Below, one piece after another: positions 26,650 to 35,151 of a DNA stretch of 64,000 nt. A program made the position numbers and the translations under genes. Source of the DNA: Bacteroidales bacterium (GTDB taxonomy: Bacteria > Bacteroidota > Bacteroidia > Bacteroidales > JAADJA01); NCBI GenBank assembly GCA_020438105.1, contig JAGQVE010000017.1, positions 1-64,000 on the forward strand. Direction: 5' to 3'. How positions within the stretch are numbered: the stretch's first letter is position 1; each line of letters starts with the position of its first letter. The notes under the pieces are model-generated. The model ran no database searches. It saw nothing but the letters and a program-made list of their open reading frames with translations, and was not told the origin of the DNA.

Positions 26650-28134
26650 ATGCAAAAGAAATTCCTTACAAATCTTGGCATTTTATTATTCCTGAATCTG
26701 TTAGTTAAGCCCTTCTGGATTTTCGGGATTGATCGTTCGGTTCAGAATGCGGTGGGGCCTGAGGATTTCGGGTTTTATTTTTCAATATTGAACTTCTCTT
26801 TTCTTTTCAACATTATCCTCGATTTCGGAATTACCAACTTCAACAACCGAAATATTGCACAAAACCATCAGCTTCTCAATAAACACTTTTCGGGAATTTT
26901 AATCCTAAAAATCCTGCTTGGTGTGGTTTACCTCGCTGTTTCATTTATCGTTGGGTATTTTGCCGGTTATGATTCGAAGCAGTTTTACATTTTGAGCTGG
27001 GTGGTTATCAACCAGTTTTTACTTTCTTTTATTTTATATCTGCGATCAAATATATCCGGTTTATTGCTCTTTAAAACGGATAGTGTTCTTTCGGTAACTG
27101 ACCGATTGTTGATGATCATCTTTTGCGGAGTGCTTTTGTTAAATCATGATACGCGCGAAAACTTTAAAATTGAATGGTTTGTTTATACCCAAACAGCCGC
27201 TTATGGGCTTACAGCACTGATTGCCATCGGAATTGTGATCCGCAAAGCCGCCTTCCGGAAATTAAACTGGAACATTCCTTTCCTGGTTATGATCCTCCGG
27301 AAAAGCATGCCTTACGCACTTTTGGTTTTTTTAATGGCGCAATATTTCCGCATTGATGCGGTGATCATTGAGCGGCTGTTACCGGATGATACGGGGAAAT
27401 TACAGGCCGGAATTTATGCCCAGGCTTTCAGGCTGCTCGATGCTGCCATTATGATCTCGTTTTTATTTTCGGTTTTACTTCTGCCAATCTTTTCGAGGAT
27501 GATAAAGAAGAATGAACCAATCGAAGACCTTACAAAACTTTCATTTTCCCTGCTTTTTACCATTAGCATCGTTGCTGCCATTGCCACCCTTTTTTACAGC
27601 ACTGATATCATGCAATGGTTATATCCGCATCATAAGGATGAGGCCCTGGCTGCATATCAACTGCGTATTGATGAATCATCGCAGATTTTTAAAATTCTGA
27701 TGTTTGGGTATATTTCCATTGCCTCCACCTATGTTTTCGGAACCCTGCTTACTGCCAACGGAAGTCTTAAAGTGCTTAATATTATTGCCTTTTCAGGGGT
27801 GGTAGTGAGCCTTTCGGTCAATTTTATGCTGGTACCCAAAATGGAAGCTGTAGGGTCGGCGTGGGCGAGTATGAGTGCACAAAGCATCACGGCCATTGCG
27901 CAGATTATTTTATCCTTTTACATTTTTAAATTTAGAAAAGATTTCCGCTATTTTGCTGCGCTCGCAATATTTGTTGGTGGGGTTTATGGCCTGGGGTATC
28001 TTTCAACGTTGATGGGCTTTGCATGGCAACTCAACCTTGTTATGATGGTGTTTTTATCGGTGATCCTTGCGCTTTCTCTCAGGTTATTAAATATCCGCGA
28101 AGTCATAAAAATCATCCGAACCGAAAAAGCATAA
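26650..28134 (+). CDS. polysaccharide/oligosaccharide flippase (MOP superfamily)
   Basis: 494 aa integral membrane protein with about 14 predicted TM segments, an N-terminal NLGILLFLNLLVKPFWIFGIDRSVQNAVGPEDFGFYFSI block and the arrangement of Wzx-like PST/MVF transporters. It would move lipid-linked glycans across the inner membrane. A conserved Bacteroidota subfamily sits beside single glycosyltransferases as here. A bidirectional terminator follows the stop. Confidence 0.9.
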   Translation: MQKKFLTNLGILLFLNLLVKPFWIFGIDRSVQNAVGPEDFGFYFSILNFSFLFNIILDFGITNFNNRNIAQNHQLLNKHFSGILILKILLGVVYLAVSFIVGYFAGYDSKQFYILSWVVINQFLLSFILYLRSNISGLLLFKTDSVLSVTDRLLMIIFCGVLLLNHDTRENFKIEWFVYTQTAAYGLTALIAIGIVIRKAAFRKLNWNIPFLVMILRKSMPYALLVFLMAQYFRIDAVIIERLLPDDTGKLQAGIYAQAFRLLDAAIMISFLFSVLLLPIFSRMIKKNEPIEDLTKLSFSLLFTISIVAAIATLFYSTDIMQWLYPHHKDEALAAYQLRIDESSQIFKILMFGYISIASTYVFGTLLTANGSLKVLNIIAFSGVVVSLSVNFMLVPKMEAVGSAWASMSAQSITAIAQIILSFYIFKFRKDFRYFAALAIFVGGVYGLGYLSTLMGFAWQLNLVMMVFLSVILALSLRLLNIREVIKIIRTEKA

Positions 28135-28136
28135 AA

Positions 28137-28157
28137 AAACCCCGATGAACGGGGTTT
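28137..28157. terminator. bidirectional terminator between flippase and yebC genes
   Basis: AAACCCCG (28137-28144), loop ATGAA, CGGGGTTT (28150-28157). It lies between two convergent genes, with A-rich sequence on the left and T-rich on the right, so it can serve both. Confidence 0.8.
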
Positions 28158-28177
28158 CGTATTTCCAGAATATTTTT

Positions 28178-28918
28178 TTACATTTCTTCCATGATCTCAT
28201 CCGAAACTTCAAGATTATGAAATACATTTTGAACATCATCTTCGTCTTCAAATATTTCAATAACCTTTAAAATTTTGCGGGTACTGTCATCGTCAAGTTT
28301 CACAGTTTCGTGCGGAATGCGCTGCAACTCGGCACTTTCGGGCTCCACACCAAGTGCTTCCAGTTTTTTCTGCATTTTACCAAAATCTTCCATTGCAGTA
28401 GTTACAGAAAATGAGCCGTCGTCAAACTCAATATCTTCAGCCCCGGCATCGATCATTTCCAGCTCAAATTCATCATGATCCAGATTTCCGGCAGGAACCA
28501 AAAAAACACCTTTCCGGTCGAACATAAAACTCAGGGAGCCATTGGTTCCAAGGTTTCCGCTGTATTTATTGAAAACCGATCGTACCCAACTTACAGTCCG
28601 CTGTTGATTATCCGTTGTGCATTCCACATAAACAGCCACCCCGTGCGACAGGTAACCCTCGTAGGTAAGTTCCAGAAAATCGGCCCCATCCTTTTCTTTA
28701 CCTTTACTAATGGCACGTTCGATATTGTCCTTGGGCATGCTGATCCCCTTGGCATTGGCAATGGCTAACCTCAACCTTGGGTTTCCGTCCGGATCAGGCC
28801 CGCCTTCTTTTACCGCAACGGTAATCTCTTTTACTACTTTTGAAAACATCTTGGAGCGCTTGGCATCGGCAGCACCTTTTGCCCGTTTTATTTTTGACCA
28901 TTTACTGTGTCCTGACAT
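28178..28918 (-). CDS. yebC: YebC/PmpR-family protein
   Basis: 246 aa. Opens with the nearly invariant MSGHSKWSKIKRAKGAADAKRSKMFSK signature and shows GGPDPDGNPRLRLAI and AKGISMPKDNIERAI, followed by the three-domain YebC layout and an acidic C-terminus. YebC-family proteins were described as transcription regulators (PmpR); recent work links the family to translation of difficult nascent chains. Which role applies here cannot be read from sequence. Confidence 0.96.
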   Translation of the reverse strand: MSGHSKWSKIKRAKGAADAKRSKMFSKVVKEITVAVKEGGPDPDGNPRLRLAIANAKGISMPKDNIERAISKGKEKDGADFLELTYEGYLSHGVAVYVECTTDNQQRTVSWVRSVFNKYSGNLGTNGSLSFMFDRKGVFLVPAGNLDHDEFELEMIDAGAEDIEFDDGSFSVTTAMEDFGKMQKKLEALGVEPESAELQRIPHETVKLDDDSTRKILKVIEIFEDEDDVQNVFHNLEVSDEIMEEM

Positions 28919-29070
28919 ATTGTTTAATCTTAGTTAACTAATTCTCCGGAAGTAATTTATTGTGGGTGTAAAATTAAAAATTTTGATACAAATGCCAGAC
29001 AAGTTATGAAAGGTAAATAATATGAATCTCTGTTTTACTTATTTTATTTTTAATGTTTATTACGAACGTT

Positions 29071-29361
29071 CAACCCCTTCGGGGTTGCAGGCACTTTGAT
29101 CGATTTAGGTTATTCAAATTCAACCCTTACAGGGTTGCTGTTCTATTCTTTCAAGTTTTGTTATTCAAATTGAACCCCTTCGGGGTTGCAAAGCCCGCGA
29201 AGATTATAGGTCAACATGTAAAATAACCGTATGAGCTTAAAGGTGAAATTCCCTACTTTCATGTTTTTATTCTAGCTTCAGTTGTTTTCAATTAAGCCCG
29301 AAGGGCTTAAATGTGAATAACAGTTGATAAATGCTGGAAAAGTCCAACCCTGAAGGGGTTG
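29071..29361. repeat. cluster of palindromic REP-like repeats in a 579-bp gene-free region
   Basis: Between yebC and the head-GIN gene (28919-29497) there is no convincing gene. It holds five short palindromes: CAACCCCTTCGGGGTTG (29071-29087), a variant with loop TTAC (29121-29137), AACCCCTTCGGGGTT (29173-29187), TAAGCCCGAAGGGCTTA (29293-29309) and CAACCCTGAAGGGGTTG (29345-29361, inverted orientation). The second and third are preceded by the same TTATTCAAAT stretch and the first by a related one, making direct repeats 50-52 nt apart. The rest of the region shows nothing else recognisable. Confidence 0.8.
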
Positions 29362-29497
29362 AACAATTTTACTGTTTAACTATTTGTACACCTTTAGGAT
29401 TGGTACTTTAAGAAGATCAAAAAACCAAAAACGCCTTAACAAAAAAAGGAAACAACCGGCTTGCGGCAGTTTCCCATTTCTAAGCTGTTGGTCGCTA

Positions 29498-31069
29498 TCA
29501 GAAATTAACAAATGTAATTCCGATGGTCCAGGGATAAACTTCAGGACCTTTACCTTTCTTGAACATTTCGTTCACCGAATAGGTAGCAAATAAGTTTACA
29601 AAACCCCAGCCAATCCGCACAGTTGCATCAAACTTGAATGGCTGCATGTGAAAATCGTCGAAGTTTTTTGTTTTCGAATTATTGGGTGAAACAGGATTTT
29701 GAATATTATCCACCAATTCATATTTACCCGATTCAGCACTGTACCTCGACAAGGTGTATTCTTTATTATGTTCGTCGTAATATATTTTGGTATGCGACGA
29801 TAACCTGGCACTTGCAATCATACCTGCTCCGATATGAAAACTGTTTTTTTTGTGCTCGCTGTTAGTTTGGAATTCAAAAAGCAGCGGTACGCTCAGGTAC
29901 ATGGCCGTGAGTTTGGTTTTACGAATGCTGATGCCATCCATTCGGTATCCGATGAGGTAGGAAGAATCCGGATCGAGGCGGGTATTTTTACTGAAGCGGT
30001 AGTTGTTCCAGTTAATACCCAGCCCGGTAACCATTCCCCATTTCTGGTTTTTTGAAAACGCAACATTTTGTTCGAAAAAGTTCACGTGAACAGCTACTGA
30101 TTTTGGCATTCTCAATTCCAGGAATTCATATTCGGGAGGAAAGCTCTGGTTGAAATCGGTATTAACAAAACCATTCAGCCCCATATCGAAACCGGCCCAG
30201 TGACCATTAAACCTCGGTTTTTTATTTCGCCAGTATTTTACATTTCCTTCATCATCCACCTTAAATTCCCGGTCACCCACAATCACCCTTACAGAATCAT
30301 CACCATCATAAACCTCAACTTTAATTTTCCCAACTTTCACTTTAACCGAATCGTAATAATTTTCTGAATGAACAGTATAATTTTCATCATCCCAGTCACC
30401 TCCCTGAACCGATGATTTTGCCGGGTTACCAGCTACAGATATATCCGCAGCTCCCTTTTTGGTTCCGCTGATTTCCTCAGTTACCATTAAATTTGCATCA
30501 CCGGCACCACTCAGGTTATACATTGCCTTTTCCGTTTGCAGGTTAACAGCATTTAATGAACCTGCACCACTAACATTAAGCTTATGCGTTTTTGCATCAC
30601 CTTCTAACTTAAGATCAGCTGCACCTGAAACTTCAGTTTCAAGGTAATCCACCATAATGTTTAGCTCAACGGAAGCAGCCCCACTCGCAACGATGATCAT
30701 TTCATCGGTTTCGAAAACTGATTTACCAACAACATCGGTTGCTCCACTTGCCCTTAAATACTTGAGTTCGGGCATGTGAACATATACATTCAATTTTGTT
30801 GGATTTTTAATTTTGGTGGATTTGACGATCAACTTATTTCCATCCAACTCGGTAATCACATTGTCCTGCAAATTATCATCGGTTTCCACTTTTACCAAAA
30901 AAGCTGCATCCTGCTCCAAATGAACAGTAACAGCTCCGCTAACTACCAGGCCGGTAAATCCGTTGATGGTCCTTTCTTCAGTAACCACATTTTTATTCCC
31001 TTTTTCCTGGGCTTGCAGATTTATTCCAACTAAAACTGCAACAATTAATAAAATCGATTTAATTCTCAT
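29498..31069 (-). CDS. head-GIN (DUF2807) domain plus outer-membrane beta-barrel protein
   Basis: 523 aa. Signal peptide ending LQAQ. The N-terminal half (about 30-215) is a DUF2807 'head GIN' beta-helix with repeated SGA(A/G) turns (VSGAVTV, ASGATDV, ASGAASV, VSGAADL, VSGAGSL, LSGAGDA). The C-terminal half (about 280-523) resembles the 8-stranded porin-like domain PF13568, ending TIGITFVNF. It lies downstream of an anti-sigma/sigma pair on the same strand; such genes are often controlled by the adjacent ECF sigma factor, which is inference here. Function unknown. Confidence 0.88.
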   Translation of the reverse strand: MRIKSILLIVAVLVGINLQAQEKGNKNVVTEERTINGFTGLVVSGAVTVHLEQDAAFLVKVETDDNLQDNVITELDGNKLIVKSTKIKNPTKLNVYVHMPELKYLRASGATDVVGKSVFETDEMIIVASGAASVELNIMVDYLETEVSGAADLKLEGDAKTHKLNVSGAGSLNAVNLQTEKAMYNLSGAGDANLMVTEEISGTKKGAADISVAGNPAKSSVQGGDWDDENYTVHSENYYDSVKVKVGKIKVEVYDGDDSVRVIVGDREFKVDDEGNVKYWRNKKPRFNGHWAGFDMGLNGFVNTDFNQSFPPEYEFLELRMPKSVAVHVNFFEQNVAFSKNQKWGMVTGLGINWNNYRFSKNTRLDPDSSYLIGYRMDGISIRKTKLTAMYLSVPLLFEFQTNSEHKKNSFHIGAGMIASARLSSHTKIYYDEHNKEYTLSRYSAESGKYELVDNIQNPVSPNNSKTKNFDDFHMQPFKFDATVRIGWGFVNLFATYSVNEMFKKGKGPEVYPWTIGITFVNF

Positions 31070-31142
31070 GGTTTAAAAATTTAAAGTTATTATTGTGATT
31101 TTGTGGTGTGACGGGATGCCATATTCAAAAGTTACAACGCAT

Positions 31143-32201
31143 TTATTCTACACCCTGTTTTTTGACTTTTCTTGTGAAAGCCACATTATCGCCCCTGACG
31201 TTATAGGCAATAACATTGCCTGCTTCATCGGTTTCCTTTTCAACTTCTACCTCACGATCGGCCATTAAATTATAACCCTCAACGGAAAGCTCCAGAATAG
31301 TTTTTTTATCAGGATTGGGATTGCCGATAACTTTGCTTGCCAATCCTGAAATAAACCGGGCGGCAAAGGATGGACGATTTTCTTCAGCTTCTAAAACTTC
31401 AAATTGGGTAACATCGATTGCTGCATTCGCATAAATGGGCTGGGCCTGATGGTGATTTGCATTCGAGCTTATTTGAATATTATTTACATGAAGGCTGCGT
31501 AAACTTTGCATGGGCTCAAAAAGTTCATGATCGTCCATTTCGCGAGTTGATTCCTCAATGCCAATATTCACCGCAACAAATTGTTCCCGTTCTTTAGGAG
31601 CAGCAACAGGCGATTCATTAACCGGGATTTGCTCCTGCACTTTTGCGGGCAATTCAACATTGGTTATCGGTGCTGGGTTTTCAACTTCAGCTCCCTGACG
31701 AAGCAATGAAAAGAGGCCAAACAAAATTATAATTGCGGCAGCGGTGCTAACAGTATAAAATAAGGGTCTTCTAAAAAGCAACAATACACCGCCTTTCTTC
31801 AATTCGGATTTGTTAGGATAGCTAATATTTTCAGGTTGCAGGATGGTTTTCCTGAAGAAGTTAAGTTCTAACCTTGCTTTGGGATTGATGGTAATAAAAT
31901 GCTGGACATCACTTTTTCCCTTCTCATCCAGATCACCCTCCAGAAAAGCCACCATTTTTTCTTCGTAGTTCCATGCATCAACCGAACCGGTGGTTTTGTA
32001 TTCCTGCTTTTTAAGGTTAGAAAAAGAGACGGACGCAACTTTTTCAGTTTCCAGTTCGATCAGTTCAAAAGTATCAAATTCGGCTTTAAGCTCCGGATTT
32101 TGTTCAAGGAAAACCATCAGCTCAGCTACCTGCTCCGGCGCCAGCCGCTTCTCGAAATAATCGAGAAAATAAATTTCGTAGTTTTCCTTGTTAATTTTCA
32201 T
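31143..32201 (-). CDS. single-TM anti-sigma-factor-like membrane protein
   Basis: 352 aa with one TM segment at about 146-167 (PLFYTVSTAAAIIILFGLFSLL). The cytoplasmic N-terminus contains two related copies of a short helical unit: YFLDYFEKRLAPEQVAELMVFLEQNPELKAEF and, near 82, MVAFLEGDLDEKGKSDVQHFITINPKARLE, a pattern seen in Bacteroidota anti-sigma proteins that lack a zinc finger. The periplasmic part has no known domain. It follows an ECF sigma gene on the same strand, the usual order for a sigma/anti-sigma pair. Confidence 0.75.
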   Translation of the reverse strand: MKINKENYEIYFLDYFEKRLAPEQVAELMVFLEQNPELKAEFDTFELIELETEKVASVSFSNLKKQEYKTTGSVDAWNYEEKMVAFLEGDLDEKGKSDVQHFITINPKARLELNFFRKTILQPENISYPNKSELKKGGVLLLFRRPLFYTVSTAAAIIILFGLFSLLRQGAEVENPAPITNVELPAKVQEQIPVNESPVAAPKEREQFVAVNIGIEESTREMDDHELFEPMQSLRSLHVNNIQISSNANHHQAQPIYANAAIDVTQFEVLEAEENRPSFAARFISGLASKVIGNPNPDKKTILELSVEGYNLMADREVEVEKETDEAGNVIAYNVRGDNVAFTRKVKKQGVE

Positions 32202-32230
32202 TTTTTAAACAATCTCATTTTTTTTCAAAC

Positions 32231-32305
32231 CCTGAACTCCCGCCCGAATTCGCCAACCAGCGGAGGCGGGCTGAACCCTGAACCCGCCAGAAGGCGGGCA
32301 GGCTC
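32231..32305. repeat. GC-rich inverted repeats between sigma and anti-sigma-like genes
   Basis: Two CCCGCC...GGCGGG inverted pairs, 32239-32244 with 32265-32270 and 32283-32288 with 32293-32298, are embedded in repeated CCTGAA(C) words. The stretch is much richer in G+C than the surrounding DNA. It could form RNA hairpins that lower readthrough from the sigma gene to the anti-sigma-like gene, or be a small repeated palindromic element. Confidence 0.6.
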
Positions 32306-32309
32306 TGAA

Positions 32310-32795
32310 CTAAATAACATTATCAATCTTCACCAAATAGTTTTTTAAAAATACCCGCGCCCGGTAAATGTAAACCTTCACCTGCGATTCGTTCAAGCCG
32401 GTAATCTCGCCAATCTCCTGGTACGAATACCCTTCATAATCACGTAACATCACTACCGACCTTTGTATTTCAGGCAACTTTTCAACCGCCTCCTCAAGTA
32501 CCTCTTTCAAATCGGTATAAACTGAATCCGTATAAGAAATCGCCTCGGGTACTTGCTCAATATCAGTTTTGATCTTTTCTTTTCGGATTACGTCTATCAT
32601 GGTATGATATGCAGCTGTAAAAAGGTATGATTTCGATTTGCCAAACGAAATATCGCGTGCCTTTTCCCACATTTTTGCAAACGCATCCTGAACAATATCA
32701 CGGGCATATTCCTCATTTCTGATATTTTTGAGGATAAACCGGTAAACACCGTCAGCATGCTTATCTACACATTGATTGTATTCTGCCGCAGTCAT
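32310..32795 (-). CDS. ECF-type RNA polymerase sigma-70 factor
   Basis: 161 aa with sigma region 2 (YRFILKNIRNEEYARDIVQDAFAKMWE) and region 4 (LPEIQRSVVMLRDYEGYSYQEIGEITGLNESQVKVYIYRAR), the SigW/RpoE-like minimal form. It redirects RNA polymerase to a small regulon. The downstream single-TM gene is its probable anti-sigma partner and the head-GIN/barrel gene a possible target; both are inferred from order. The gap to the next gene holds a GC-rich repeat. Confidence 0.95.
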   Translation of the reverse strand: MTAAEYNQCVDKHADGVYRFILKNIRNEEYARDIVQDAFAKMWEKARDISFGKSKSYLFTAAYHTMIDVIRKEKIKTDIEQVPEAISYTDSVYTDLKEVLEEAVEKLPEIQRSVVMLRDYEGYSYQEIGEITGLNESQVKVYIYRARVFLKNYLVKIDNVI

Positions 32796-32902
32796 TTGCT
32801 AATTTCTTTCCGACCAACTGTAACTACGACGGCCGGGTTATTTCTTTTGTTACAGCTTTCTACAAAAATAACAACAATGAATTTATCGTGTTTAGAAACC
32901 GT

Positions 32903-32910
32903 TATATTTG
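32903..32910 (+). promoter_or_regulatory. TAnnTTTG -7 element upstream of MBL hydrolase gene
   Basis: TATATTTG matches the Bacteroidota -7 consensus 20 nt before the chosen ATG; it lies inside a longer open frame from a GTG at 32888, supporting the downstream start. Confidence 0.5.
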
Positions 32911-32929
32911 CCAGCATCAAAATTCGCTT

Positions 32930-33571
32930 ATGATCAAAATTGAAAAATTCGTTTTTAATCCTTTCCAGGAAAACACTTTTGTAATTTATGATGAAACCAA
33001 AGAATGCCTGATTATTGATCCGGGTTGTATGGATCGACATGAATGCAGTGAAATGACAGTTTTTATTTCGGCCAAAGGATTAAAACCGGTGCGTTTGCTA
33101 TACACGCACTGCCATGTGGATCATGTAGTTGGGAATAATTTTGTTTGTGAAAATTACGAGCTGAAACCTGAGCTGCATAAGGCGGGTCTTCCGTTTTTAA
33201 AGGAATCACCGCGTCACGGACAGATCTATGGATTTGATATTCCCCAACCTGTCCTGCCTGAAAATTTTCTCGAACATGGTGATATTATTCAATTTGGCCA
33301 TTCGGAATTAAAGGTGGTTTACACACCCGGGCACGTGGATGGTCATGTTTGTTTTATCAACGAAAAGCAGCATTTTGTGATCACCGGCGATGTGTTATTT
33401 AAAGATAGCATTGGTCGCACTGATTTTCCAACGGGTGATTTCGACAAATTAATGAACAGCATTCATTCGCAACTTTTCACCCTTGATGACGATTACAAGG
33501 TTTACTGCGGCCATGGCCCGGAAACCAGCATTGGATATGAAAAAGTGAATAATCCGTTTATTAAATTTTAA
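32930..33571 (+). CDS. MBL-fold metallo-hydrolase (glyoxalase II-like)
   Basis: 213 aa from the ATG at 32930 (MIKIEKFVFNPFQENTF); a GTG at 32888 would start translation upstream of the promoter. The metal-binding motif is THCHVDH (HxHxDH), with PGHVDGH, ITGDVLF and a C-terminal YCGHGPET supplying the other ligands. The N-terminal FNPFQENTFVIYDE is typical of glyoxalase II-like bacterial hydrolases acting on thioesters such as S-lactoylglutathione analogues or persulphides. True substrate unknown. Confidence 0.92.
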   Translation: MIKIEKFVFNPFQENTFVIYDETKECLIIDPGCMDRHECSEMTVFISAKGLKPVRLLYTHCHVDHVVGNNFVCENYELKPELHKAGLPFLKESPRHGQIYGFDIPQPVLPENFLEHGDIIQFGHSELKVVYTPGHVDGHVCFINEKQHFVITGDVLFKDSIGRTDFPTGDFDKLMNSIHSQLFTLDDDYKVYCGHGPETSIGYEKVNNPFIKF

Positions 33572-33629
33572 ACATCTGAAGATCATTTCTTTGGCATTGT
33601 ATGTGTTATTTAAACAGAAAATTCCAACT

Positions 33630-34016
33630 ATGAAAATAACTCATATACTCCCCTTCATTTTTATTTTAATTATAGGTAACGCATGCACTAATAATACAGA
33701 AGAAAAGCTCAAACCTGCCAACTATTGCGGAACCCAAAATCCACTTGATGATCTTGACTGGTTAAAAGAAATTAAAACAACGATGGAAATGACAGCCAAC
33801 GCAATAGGTGGTCAGATCATTGCCTGGAAATATAAAGGTGAAACTGTTTTTTGGGTGGATGACTGCTATAGTTGCGATGATAAACTGATATTTATATACG
33901 ATTGCTCAGGTACAAAAATTTGTGAATTTGGCGGTATTGGTGGATGGGATACCTGCGGAGATTTTCAGGTGAACGCTTCAGATAGTACTATGCTTTTTAA
34001 TCATGTTGCTCAATAA
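33630..34016 (+). CDS. small cysteine-rich lipoprotein
   Basis: 128 aa from the ATG at 33630, which gives a proper lipoprotein signal (FIFILIIGNAC, Cys19); an upstream in-frame start would add 13 residues that spoil it. The mature part contains NPLDDLDWLKEI, a motif shared with other small uncharacterised Bacteroidota lipoproteins, and six more cysteines (YCG, DDCYSCDD, YDCSG, KIC, DTCG). Disulphides or metal binding are plausible. Function unknown. Convergent with the GT9 gene. Confidence 0.75.
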   Translation: MKITHILPFIFILIIGNACTNNTEEKLKPANYCGTQNPLDDLDWLKEIKTTMEMTANAIGGQIIAWKYKGETVFWVDDCYSCDDKLIFIYDCSGTKICEFGGIGGWDTCGDFQVNASDSTMLFNHVAQ

Positions 34017-34026
34017 GAAAAGAAAG

Positions 34027-35016
34027 TTATAATTGATCCAAAAGCTGCTCCTTGTCAATTTGTTTCATACAGTTAAAATGGCCCTTTGGACATTTATCAA
34101 AACCGATTTTACTGCATGGCCGACAGGATAAATTTTTCACTTCCAAAATCGTAGATTTTTCCTCCTCGCCCGGAAGGTAAGGATACATCCCAAACTCAGG
34201 AATAGTGTTTCCCCAAAAACTGATGATTTCCTTTTTGAAAGCGGCGGCAATATGCATTAATCCAGTGTCATTGGTCAGAATTTTGGAAGCTTGTTTTACC
34301 AATGAAGCAGACTGATTCAGATTGTACTTTCCGCAGGCATTAAACACTTTGGAGTCACAGGCTTGTGCAATTCGATCACCTTTTTCAGCATCTTCCGGGC
34401 CACCCAAAAGAATGAACTGATAATTCGATTGTTTGATCGCTTCAATAACTTTTTCCTCGGGATAAATTTTTGTATTGTGTTTTCCTCCAATAACCCATCC
34501 TACGTATGCATTGCGAAATCCTTGAGGCATATCCGAAGTTTTAATCTCATCCCGCTCCGGAATAAAATAATCCAGCCCTTTCAGATCATTTTTTACACCC
34601 AAATTTTTAACCGCCTGGAAATACCGGTCGACAATATGGATATTGGGAAGTTTATTAGTCTTCAAATTAACGATCAGCCACTTTTGCCTGTTAAGTTTAT
34701 CGAAAGAGGTGCCTGGTTTTTTTAAGTTCATCACCACCCCTTTGGATCGAATATTTTTATGAAGATCGATGACCTGCTCAAAATTCTCTTTTTTCAGATC
34801 GGGCAAAACTTCGCTGATCTTTTCTTTGATCGTGTAAATTTTATCAATGTAAGGATTGGATTCCAAAACAGTTTGAAAGGCCGACTTGGTAAGCACATGA
34901 ATTTCAGCCCCCTCAATTTGCTGCTTCAAGCAACGGATAACGGGCGAGGTGAGCACTATATCGCCGATTGAACTGAATCGTATGAGCAGAAATTTACGCA
35001 ATGCAATTTTTTTCAA
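34027..35016 (-). CDS. GT9-family glycosyltransferase (heptosyltransferase-like)
   Basis: 329 aa GT-B transferase of the ADP-heptose:LPS heptosyltransferase family. The N-terminus has RFSSIGDIVLTSPVIRCLK (the phosphate-binding SxGD(I/V)xxT motif); the C-terminal half has LLGGPEDAEKG, LTNDTGLMHIAAAF and the Cys-rich SCRPCSKIGFDKCP...NC end common in Bacteroidota members. It probably builds the LPS or LOS inner core. Divergent from the TatD-family gene. Confidence 0.93.
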   Translation of the reverse strand: MKKIALRKFLLIRFSSIGDIVLTSPVIRCLKQQIEGAEIHVLTKSAFQTVLESNPYIDKIYTIKEKISEVLPDLKKENFEQVIDLHKNIRSKGVVMNLKKPGTSFDKLNRQKWLIVNLKTNKLPNIHIVDRYFQAVKNLGVKNDLKGLDYFIPERDEIKTSDMPQGFRNAYVGWVIGGKHNTKIYPEEKVIEAIKQSNYQFILLGGPEDAEKGDRIAQACDSKVFNACGKYNLNQSASLVKQASKILTNDTGLMHIAAAFKKEIISFWGNTIPEFGMYPYLPGEEEKSTILEVKNLSCRPCSKIGFDKCPKGHFNCMKQIDKEQLLDQL

Positions 35017-35139
35017 AAATAAGATTTATAAGCGACTATTATTTTCAGGATAAAAAATTAGAAAAATATATTTTACAAATACACAGTTGTAATTACCAAT
35101 TAACCGGTTAAACTATTTCAACCAGATTAACCAATTCTA

Positions 35140-35147
35140 TATTTTTG
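35140..35147 (+). promoter_or_regulatory. TAnnTTTG -7 element immediately before the TatD-family gene
   Basis: TATTTTTG ends 4 nt before the ATG at 35152. Transcription would then begin at or next to the start codon, suggesting a leaderless or near-leaderless mRNA. Confidence 0.5.
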
Positions 35148-35151
35148 CAGC

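Noticed and set aside
29071-29361. CRISPR array
   Set aside because: Units are 15-17-nt palindromes of varying sequence and orientation, spacers are not of constant length, and no cas genes are present.
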